Notes: a model not told the origin generated them from the letters alone. A stretch of DNA of 39,783 nt from Bacillota bacterium (GCA_029097145.1 JAQXNC010000042.1:1-39783); one strand, 5' to 3'. Positions 29,916 to 36,846 are shown, counted from the stretch's first letter. Program-made: numbers and translations.

Positions 29916-30419
29916 ATGGAATACAGATTAATTGGAAAAATTATAAAACCTTTCGGATTAAAAGGTGATGTCAAGATTGAGACTTATACCGATTTTATTG
30001 ATGACAGATTTAAGAATGGAAGCAGTGTCTATCTTGATATAAACGGCTTTAAAAAAGAGTTTACAGTATTAAGACACCGTATGCATAAGAATCAGTTATT
30101 AGTCACTTTTAAAGATTTTGAAGATATAAATATGATTGAGAAATATAAAGGCGTTGAGATCTTCAAAAATACTGATGATATAAAACCGTTAAAAGAAGGC
30201 GAATACTATTTTGATGAAATAATTGGACTTGATATCTATATTAATGGAATTAAAGAAGGCGTTGTAAAAGACATGGAAGAAGGCGTTATTTATAACTTTA
30301 TGCGTATTATCAAAAATGATCATAAAGAGGTTCTTGTGCCTTTTTTAGATAAATTTGTTCAAGATGTTAAACTAAACGAGAAACGTATCGATTTGTATGA
30401 TATAGAGGGTCTAATCTGA
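29916..30419 (+). CDS. rimM: Ribosome maturation factor RimM
   Basis: MEYRLIGKIIKPFGLKGDVKIETYTD...PLKEGEYYFDEIIGLDIY; ATG at 29916 preferred over 29880 (track) because the longer version reads through the terminator. Confidence 0.92.
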   Translation: MEYRLIGKIIKPFGLKGDVKIETYTDFIDDRFKNGSSVYLDINGFKKEFTVLRHRMHKNQLLVTFKDFEDINMIEKYKGVEIFKNTDDIKPLKEGEYYFDEIIGLDIYINGIKEGVVKDMEEGVIYNFMRIIKNDHKEVLVPFLDKFVQDVKLNEKRIDLYDIEGLI

Positions 30420-30495
30420 AAATAAATTAAGCTTTTTTGAAGTGATAAAACTTGAAAGGAGCGCATAGTGCCCCCTTTCCCCCAAAAACGGGAGG

Positions 30496-31791
30496 TTAAG
30501 CAGGTGATGCTTCTGATTCTTCAGAGACTGGGTTAAGTAACTCAAGAATTTGTTCAGTTGTTAAGCCGACAGATTTTAATTGTTTAACAGACTGTTTGAA
30601 GTTGTTAGAGATATAGTTGATTCGCAGTTCAACAGGTGTTTCTATATCTGCTAAATCTGTAGGACTGAATACTTCGCCAGTAGACAACATGTGATAGATT
30701 GCGACCAGAATCTTTCTGGCAATCGCAATATAAGCACGTTTCTTACCTCTACGCTTTCTGATCTTATCGAATTTGATTGCGTAATAAGGATTATCCTTGC
30801 ATTTGACAGCTGCGTGAGCGATTTCAACCAGACAAGGTTTCAGATAGACACCAGCTTTAGAAATGCGAACAGATTTCTTCTTTCCTGCAGATTCATTCTG
30901 GGAAGGAGAAAGACCAGCCCATTTCGATAAGCGATGATGATTTGAGAATTGGGACATGTCGATTCCAATCTCAGAGATGACTGTGATTGCAGATTTTCTT
31001 GAAACACCAGGGATCGTACAAAGCAGATCAATGTAGTCCTGATAAGGCTCAACCATCTGTTCAATCAATGCATTCATTTTGTCTTTGAGACTTTCAAGAT
31101 ATTCCATGTGTTCTTCAACGATCTTGATTCTTGATTTTTGAACTGAGTTCAGATCAGTACCATAAGCGGCTTCAAGGATATCTTCTTTTGAAGCTTTGCA
31201 TCGTCCATGAATTTTGGAAAGAATGTCTTCGTCAGAATAAGAATCATTTGATAAAATGAGGTTGATGATAGAGGAAGCAGATTTGCCAAAAACATCGGAG
31301 AAAACCAGATCAACTTTACAGTTGCCTACAGTCAGAGCGTTTTGGTAACGATTCTTCTCTGAAGAAGTCATGCAGACAATCTTGTAAAGATAACGAGTGA
31401 GTTCTCTAAGAACACGAAAATCTTTGGAAGGAATGAAACTGCTTCTAACAATGCCAAGTTTAAAAAGATCAGCGATCCATTTGGCATCTTTCTTGTCATC
31501 TTTCTCGCCTTTAATGGCTCTGACCCATTTCGGATTGGCAACGACGACATTGGAGATGTGATTCTCCAATGCATTGTATACAGGGATATAATACTTGCCG
31601 GTACTCTCCATGCATACATTGTGGCAGTCATTTGAAATCAGCCAATCACGGAATTGAATCAAAGAGTTCTGATAAGTCGAGAATCTTTTACGGATGTATT
31701 TGGGTGTGATGGAAGTAGAGTCGCAGATGACAGCGACGATAAAAGATTTGTGCACATCGACACCACAAGCTTTTTGATAGATAACTTGCAT
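30496..31791 (-). CDS. IS110-family transposase (DEDD N-terminal, Transposase_20 C-terminal)
   Basis: ACGVDVHKSFIVAVICDST, VCMESTGKYYIPVYNAL, IPGVSRKSAITVISEIGIDMSQF, RLSKWAGLSPSQNESAGKKKSVRISKAGVYLKP; ATG at 31791 has AGGAG RBS. Confidence 0.95.
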   Translation of the reverse strand: MQVIYQKACGVDVHKSFIVAVICDSTSITPKYIRKRFSTYQNSLIQFRDWLISNDCHNVCMESTGKYYIPVYNALENHISNVVVANPKWVRAIKGEKDDKKDAKWIADLFKLGIVRSSFIPSKDFRVLRELTRYLYKIVCMTSSEKNRYQNALTVGNCKVDLVFSDVFGKSASSIINLILSNDSYSDEDILSKIHGRCKASKEDILEAAYGTDLNSVQKSRIKIVEEHMEYLESLKDKMNALIEQMVEPYQDYIDLLCTIPGVSRKSAITVISEIGIDMSQFSNHHRLSKWAGLSPSQNESAGKKKSVRISKAGVYLKPCLVEIAHAAVKCKDNPYYAIKFDKIRKRRGKKRAYIAIARKILVAIYHMLSTGEVFSPTDLADIETPVELRINYISNNFKQSVKQLKSVGLTTEQILELLNPVSEESEASPA

Positions 31792-31798
31792 AAATAAA

Positions 31799-32007
31799 AG
31801 CTCCTTTCTATGGTGAAGGAGCTGCAGTGACTGTACCATCAACACTAATGAAGATGATTAGTCAATGATTAATCTGCTGTCTTAAAAGAACCACTCAGGT
31901 GTGCTTGAAACGATGATACTTGCACTGGTTATTATGCTGCTTTGAACTGAATGAGATGCAGTAATCTGCAACTCACCTCCACGTGCTTTGTAGTGTGAGC
32001 TCCTTCA
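31799..32007 (-). ncRNA. Candidate bridge RNA / structured leader of the IS110 element
   Basis: 10-bp terminal inverted arms (31998-32007/31814-31823); 5' hairpin GUGAGUUGCAG-AUUA-CUGCAUCUCAU (31951-31976); stem-loop AACCA+GUGC...GCAC+UGGUU (31889-31930); stem-loop ACUAAU-CAUCUUC-AUUAGU (31844-31862). Confidence 0.55.
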
Positions 32008-32090
32008 GGTACAACATAAAAGAAAAAAAATAAGAAATCAAGGCATTTTCATACCTATGTGTGCCTTGTAGAAAGGAATGTTTGGTTATT

Positions 32091-32147
32091 ATGATCAGCG
32101 TAGGTGTTGACGTTTCAAAGGGCAATAATACAATCAAGTTCGAATAA
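32091..32147 (+). pseudogene. Truncated N-terminus of a second IS110-family transposase
   Basis: ATG ATC AGC GTA GGT GTT GAC GTT TCA AAG GGC AAT AAT ACA ATC AAG TTC GAA TAA = MISVGVDVSKGNNTIKFE*; VGVDVSKG is the typical DEDD start. Confidence 0.75.
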
Positions 32148-32153
32148 AAAGAT

Positions 32154-32178
32154 AAAAAACGAGACGATTATCGTTTTT
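32154..32178. terminator. Terminator-like hairpin
   Basis: AAAAACGA-GACGATTA-TCGTTTTT. Confidence 0.6.
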
Positions 32179-32186
32179 CATACATA

Positions 32187-32220
32187 GGATTTCCTTGCGT
32201 AGGGAATCCTCTTTTCTTTT
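32187..32220 (+). terminator. Terminator
   Basis: AGGATTTCCTTGCGTAGGGAATCCTCTTTTCTTTT. Confidence 0.7.
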
Positions 32221-32224
32221 GGTT

Positions 32225-32250
32225 AAAAACCTGATGATCAATTCATCAGG
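32225..32250 (-). terminator. Terminator of the AlbA_2 regulator gene
   Basis: Minus strand CCTGATGAATTGATCATCAGGTTTTTAA. Confidence 0.75.
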
Positions 32251-32253
32251 TAA

Positions 32254-33582
32254 TCATTTTATGACTTTCCAATAGCCATTTTTGTTTGAACCAACTCTTT
32301 CGATAAATCCCTTTTCTTTTAGATTGGAAAAATATCTTTGCACACTTCTAAATGGAATATTTAATTCTTCGCTCATACTTTTAGCTGAGAGATAAGGAGA
32401 CTCTTCTAACTTTGATAAGATCAAGTTTTCTTTTGGGTCAAGCTCTTCTCTATTTACGCCACTTATTGCGCCACTTATTGCGCCATGATTTAACAACACT
32501 TCTTCATTAAAAGGAATAATAACTCTAAGATAGCTTTCGCTGATTTCAAATGCATCCATACCATACTTTTCGACAATAGTAGGAATTCCGTGACCAGTAT
32601 GTTCAACTATACCCAGTCTTGCAAAAATGTTCATTAACTGTTCATTTCTTGGTTTGCTAACGCCCTTAAAGAATTCTTCCTTTGTCAATCCATTTGGCAA
32701 GCCTCCATGAGAAGTAATTTCTAGTCTATCATCGAAGAAAGCTACTTGGGGATCTGTTACTCTGTAGTCGTTATGAATAATTGCGTTAACCAAGGCTTCA
32801 TTAACAGCATCCATGTCATAAAGATATATATCTTTCCGTGGACGTGGATTCGTAATCGTTTTACAAATATTTTCCAGTTTCAGTCTTTCCTTCATCTTTT
32901 CATAAGCAAGAATGATACACTGACTTCCATAATCGCTTCTTTCTGAAAATGATGCTTTATTCTTTCCTTTAAACTTTGCAAAAATAAATGATAATGAGTT
33001 AGAATCAGCTAACAACTCTGCTAAGTAGTTATATGCACCATCGTTGGTCCTTAATTTAAAGTTGCTTTCAAAAGAGCTTTCTTCAATGTGATAACCATTT
33101 TCTAGAAGCAGCATTTTAAACTTGGTTAATGTGATATTTTGAAAATAAGATTCTCGTTTGATCATTGTATCAAAATTTGATAGTCCTGATTCGAATCTCT
33201 TTTTAATCATTTCCAAAGTCATAGATTTGCAGGTTGTTCCAATACGATAGTGACATCCGTTAGATGAGAAGCCATATTTTTTAATACAATAAAGGGAAGA
33301 ATATCCTTTTTTGATAGATATTTTGACAACTATTTTTTCTTCGATAAATTCAACTTCAGGACGCACGCAATCTATAGCATTTGGCTCAATTTGATCAGAA
33401 ATAATATCAGAAATACATCTTAATAGATTATCTAACTGATTAACACCGACTACATTACCACTATCATTAATTCCAATATAAATAGTTCCTCCTTCGGTGT
33501 TAAGAAATGATTCAATTTCTTTGGGGAGTGATTCACTTAGTTTTTCTTTAAATTCTATTTTGTCTGTTTCCTTGAATAACAT
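32254..33582 (-). CDS. AlbA_2 (Schlafen-type) / HATPase_c_4 / winged-HTH putative transcriptional regulator
   Basis: EFKEKLSESLPKEIESFLNTEGGTIYIGINDSGNVVGV (AlbA_2), EALVNAIIHNDYRV...ITSHGGLPNGLTKEEF (GHKL-like), C-terminal wHTH (SVQRYFSNLKEKGFIERVGSNKNGYWKVI); ATG at 33582 has GAGGTG RBS. Confidence 0.88.
   Translation of the reverse strand: MLFKETDKIEFKEKLSESLPKEIESFLNTEGGTIYIGINDSGNVVGVNQLDNLLRCISDIISDQIEPNAIDCVRPEVEFIEEKIVVKISIKKGYSSLYCIKKYGFSSNGCHYRIGTTCKSMTLEMIKKRFESGLSNFDTMIKRESYFQNITLTKFKMLLLENGYHIEESSFESNFKLRTNDGAYNYLAELLADSNSLSFIFAKFKGKNKASFSERSDYGSQCIILAYEKMKERLKLENICKTITNPRPRKDIYLYDMDAVNEALVNAIIHNDYRVTDPQVAFFDDRLEITSHGGLPNGLTKEEFFKGVSKPRNEQLMNIFARLGIVEHTGHGIPTIVEKYGMDAFEISESYLRVIIPFNEEVLLNHGAISGAISGVNREELDPKENLILSKLEESPYLSAKSMSEELNIPFRSVQRYFSNLKEKGFIERVGSNKNGYWKVIK
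32451..32486 (-). repeat. 12-bp tandem repeat in coding sequence (encodes GAISGAISGVN)
   Basis: TATTTACGCCAC TTATTGCGCCAC TTATTGCGCCAT on plus strand. Confidence 0.9.
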
Positions 33583-33612
33583 CTGCATCACCTCGCAAAA
33601 CTATAATAACAT

Positions 33613-33665
33613 TTATTACGTCAAAAATACAGTTTATTGCGCCATTATTACGCCATTATTACGCT
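33613..33665 (-). promoter_or_regulatory. Phased direct-repeat array (TTATTRCGYY x4) in the promoter region of the AlbA_2 regulator
   Basis: Copies at 33613-33622, 33634-33643, 33645-33654, 33656-33665; spacings 21, 11, 11 bp. Confidence 0.8.
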
Positions 33666-33792
33666 TAATTTATAGTTATAGGATATAGAAAAACTTTCCC
33701 ATAACCACCAGCTAGTAGTGGATATGTAAAGGAATATTTTGTTTTTTGTTAGATAGATAAATTAGTGTTTATCCTTCTCTTTAAAGTGTTCA

Positions 33793-35073
33793 TTAATCTC
33801 TCAAACAACCTAGTGGAATAACAAAAACACCATCCTCTCGCCTATAACCATACTGACTGCCTGTGATTACCATTTTTAGATCAGGTAATCTTAACGGTGT
33901 TTGAGTTTCCGTTTTGTTATGCTCTTTAATTAGGCTTTCTATTTTACATAAGTGTTTTGCTCCTTCATCAACCTCGCTCTGTCCAAGCTTTATTTCAATA
34001 AGAGCATATCTTCCGTCGTCAAGATGCAGTACGGCATCTGCTTCTAGACCGTATCTGTCATGGTAGTAGGAGACGGTTCCATTGCTCGAAGACGAGTATA
34101 TCTTAAGGTCCCTGATACATAGGGATTCAAAAAGAAAACCGAGAGTTTTGTAGTCGTTCGCAAAGTATTCAGGTGAAACTCCAAGTGCAGCCGCTGCAAT
34201 TGATGGATCGATAACGTTCCTTTTCTTGGAGGAACGGATGGCAGTCTTGGAACGTATAGAAGGGCACCATGCATCTACATCTTCTACGATCATCAGTTTC
34301 TCAAGAGCAGAAATATATTCGTAATATGTCGGCTTCGACATTTCACATGTTGAAACGATATCTCCAAAAATGGCTTTGGTTTCTGTCATGGTACAGAGGT
34401 TCCTTGAATAGGATCTGAGCAACGTTCTGGCCCAGCGGGGGTTTCTCTTTACATGATCAATATTTGAAATATCGATTTCACATGTCTGGCTGAACAGATC
34501 CTTGGCGATTGCAAGCTTCGCTCTGTCTGTCTGAGCTTTAAGGCTTCCTGGCCATCCGCCTCTGCATATTGCAAACTTAATTCTATCAATTGTCAGGTCT
34601 GAACGACATCCGTTAAATGATTCAGGGTTATTAAACAGTGCATGCAAAGAAACAGAACCGTTTGATTCACCGCTTTCAAAAAGGCTCATGGGATACATCT
34701 TCATCCTTGATATTCTGAGTGTGCCAGTATGAGGCGTATCTGCTGCTGAACTTGAACCTGTCAGAATATACTGGCCAACTTCGCCTGAGTCATCAACATC
34801 CTTTCGAATTGCACCCCAGATTTTTGGCGCATCTTGCCACTCATCAAAAAGACGAGGTTTGTCTCCAATCAGCAAATCAGATGGATGCGTATTGGCAATC
34901 AAGAGGTAGTTTTCTCTTTCGTCTTCATCCTGGAATTCAACATAGCTTTTTGCCTGTTGCTTGGTAGTTGTTGTTTTCCCACATCCTTTTGGACCGACAA
35001 TCAGTGCAGCTCCAAAGGCTTCCAGTTTTAACTTCAGCAGTTCATCAGAGATCCTTGGTTTATAGTTTTTCAT
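33793..35073 (-). CDS. AAA ATPase with DUF4143 domain (AAA_14)
   Basis: VGPKGCGKTTT Walker A, PRLFDEWQDAP Walker B, YILTGSSSA; C-terminal GLEADAVLHLDDGRYALIEIKLG. Confidence 0.9.
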   Translation of the reverse strand: MKNYKPRISDELLKLKLEAFGAALIVGPKGCGKTTTTKQQAKSYVEFQDEDERENYLLIANTHPSDLLIGDKPRLFDEWQDAPKIWGAIRKDVDDSGEVGQYILTGSSSAADTPHTGTLRISRMKMYPMSLFESGESNGSVSLHALFNNPESFNGCRSDLTIDRIKFAICRGGWPGSLKAQTDRAKLAIAKDLFSQTCEIDISNIDHVKRNPRWARTLLRSYSRNLCTMTETKAIFGDIVSTCEMSKPTYYEYISALEKLMIVEDVDAWCPSIRSKTAIRSSKKRNVIDPSIAAAALGVSPEYFANDYKTLGFLFESLCIRDLKIYSSSSNGTVSYYHDRYGLEADAVLHLDDGRYALIEIKLGQSEVDEGAKHLCKIESLIKEHNKTETQTPLRLPDLKMVITGSQYGYRREDGVFVIPLGCLRD

Positions 35074-35107
35074 ACCCGCTGCCCTCCTTTAACTAGATAA
35101 TAAATTC

Positions 35108-35169
35108 ATTTAACACATTTGCCAATTTATATTTAATACATTTGCGTAATATAATTTAACATATTTGTG
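35108..35169 (-). promoter_or_regulatory. Three 16-bp direct repeats, exact 23-bp period, upstream of the DUF4143 ATPase
   Basis: ATTTAACACATTTGCC (35108), ATTTAATACATTTGCG (35131), ATTTAACATATTTGTG (35154). Confidence 0.85.
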
Positions 35170-35469
35170 ATAGCGGACTTCTCAAATTGGCGATAAGAAA
35201 TGCGAGAAAGTAATTTCTGGAAGTCAGGATAAAATTTGCACATGTGGCTGTGGTAGGGACAATAAAGAGACAATAAGATTGCAAACCCTTTTCTATCCAT
35301 ATGAATTGTGCGAAATATAAAGCAATTTTTGACTTTTCCTTTATTGAAAAGTCGTGCACCAAATTTAACGAAGTGTTAATCAATTTTATCGTCAAGAGAT
35401 TACAAGATCACTCATTTATTGGATGGTCTTTTTCTTTTATAAAAAGCTTCACGAGGATGCTTAAATTTG

Positions 35470-35564
35470 TTATTTAATTATTTCCCAATACCCAAATCTA
35501 TTTTTCCAACTCTAAGAATATAACCTTTTCTTGATGATGAATTTACAATTCTTTGTATTGATCT
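35470..35564 (-). pseudogene. C-terminal wHTH fragment of a second AlbA_2-type regulator, frameshifted
   Basis: Minus strand RSIQRIVNSSSRKGYILRVGK / frameshift / NRFGYWEIIK*, aligning to RSVQRYFSNLKEKGFIERVGSNKNGYWKVIK* of the intact gene. Confidence 0.8.
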
Positions 35565-35625
35565 AGTATACAAGTTTAGGGTATTTCAAAAAAGAGTATG
35601 TAACGAATAAGGCACCGAGGATATG

Positions 35626-35715
35626 GGGATACTATCCCTTATCCATATTACCTTTCCCTTATTTGATGGTTATTATTAGGGGTAAATTCGCATGAGATAT
35701 TGAATATTCCCTTAT
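35626..35715 (+). promoter_or_regulatory. Repeated TCCCTTAT motifs and GGGATA-C-TATCCC palindrome upstream of the fic gene
   Basis: TCCCTTAT-type octamers at 35635 (TATCCCTTAT context), 35655 and 35708; palindrome 35626-35638. Confidence 0.5.
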
Positions 35716-35756
35716 AAATGAATATAATATAATGGAAAGATATGGAGGCTAAGGGA

Positions 35757-36803
35757 ATGAGAATTTTTAATTACTCAGCTATCAAGAATCAGAAATGGGA
35801 TTCTGAGATCCTTGGGCTTATTGCTGCTATCTATAAAGAGGCTGGTAAGCAGGAGCTTTATCTGAAACAGCGCCCGGACGAATTGGAGAAATTGGTTGAA
35901 ATCGCAAAGATTCAGAGTACAGAGGCATCCAATGCGATTGAAGGGATTGTTACCACCAATACGCGAATCCGGCAGCTGGTTGAGGAAAAAACCACGCCAA
36001 GAAACCGGGACGAGTTGGAAATTGCAGGATATCGAGATGTGCTTTCTATTATTCACGAAAGCTACGATGCCATTCCTCTGTCAAGGAACTATATCCTGCA
36101 GCTTCATAAGATTATGTACAGCTATATGAATAACCCAATGGCTGGACAGACGAAAAATGTACAGAATTATATCAGTGCGACTTTCCCTGGTGGTCATACC
36201 GAAATACTTTTCACGCCACTGGCTCCGTTCGAGACGCCGGAAGCTCTGGATCGGATCTGTGAGGAGTACAACAAGGTGATCGGTAACATGGAATTGGAGC
36301 CCTTAATTGCGATTCCGATCTTCATTCACGATTTCCTGTGCATTCATCCGTTTAACGACGGTAATGGAAGAATGAGCCGCTTGCTGACAACACTGCTTTT
36401 ATATCGCAGCGGATTCTATGTTGGAAAATATATCTCCCTGGAGGCAAAGATCGCGAAAAACAAGGATTTGTATTATGATACACTGAACCGTTCACAGCAT
36501 GGCTGGCATGAAGGAACCGAGGATGCCGTTCCGTTTATAAAATATCTGTTGGGTACCATTCTGGCTGCGTATAAAGACTTTGGGGACAGATTTGCCATCG
36601 TGGAAGAGAAACTTCCTGCCGTTGATATGGTTCGCAAGGCTGTTCTGAATAAAATCGGTCGTTTCACGAAGCAGGATATCAGAGAGCAGTGTCCTTCGCT
36701 GAGCCTTAGTTCTGTAGAGAGTGCGCTGCGAAAAATGGTGGCATCCGGTGAACTGAAACGTGAAGGAGCCGGAAAATCGACCTGCTATATTCGCTTGAAA
36801 TAG
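35757..36803 (+). CDS. Fic family protein (probable AMPylase, class II auto-inhibited)
   Basis: HPFNDGNGRMSR Fic motif; SNAIEG inhibitory-helix motif; C-terminal HTH; start at 35757 after GGAGG RBS. Confidence 0.93.
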   Translation: MRIFNYSAIKNQKWDSEILGLIAAIYKEAGKQELYLKQRPDELEKLVEIAKIQSTEASNAIEGIVTTNTRIRQLVEEKTTPRNRDELEIAGYRDVLSIIHESYDAIPLSRNYILQLHKIMYSYMNNPMAGQTKNVQNYISATFPGGHTEILFTPLAPFETPEALDRICEEYNKVIGNMELEPLIAIPIFIHDFLCIHPFNDGNGRMSRLLTTLLLYRSGFYVGKYISLEAKIAKNKDLYYDTLNRSQHGWHEGTEDAVPFIKYLLGTILAAYKDFGDRFAIVEEKLPAVDMVRKAVLNKIGRFTKQDIREQCPSLSLSSVESALRKMVASGELKREGAGKSTCYIRLK

Positions 36804-36846
36804 CGTATAAGAATTTTGAAAACTGGAATTTGACGAGGTAGGATAA

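Larger units (their letters stand above)
30445..32021 (-). mobile_element. IS110-family insertion sequence; ends provisional
   Basis: Intact DEDD transposase with ~230 nt structured upstream noncoding region; ATAAAA at both provisional ends and imperfect subterminal inverted repeat (CTGAAGGAGC vs CTTGAAAGGAGC). Boundaries uncertain. Confidence 0.55.

Noticed and set aside
30466-30493. G-quadruplex or functional RE element (GGGGGAAAGGGGG on minus strand)
   Set aside because: Only two long G tracts on one strand; insufficient for a standard quadruplex.
30445-32021. Firm assignment of IS110 ends, core and target guides
   Set aside because: ATAAAA at both ends and the subterminal inverted repeat are suggestive, but I could not find convincing guide-target complementarity to the flanks; an empty site is needed.
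32463-32484. Simple microsatellite slippage as full explanation of the GAISGAISG repeat
   Set aside because: Would not explain matching 10-mers with different (11/21 bp) spacing in the promoter more than 1 kb away; kept as an alternative contributor only.
35108-35169. CRISPR-like periodic repeat
   Set aside because: Only three degenerate 16-bp copies with 7-bp AT-rich spacers, located in a promoter; no cas genes.
35156-35395. 79-aa ORF on minus strand between ATPase and fic
   Set aside because: No RBS or homology recognised; the plus strand here has a short CTCGCG-containing frame that was also not identifiable.
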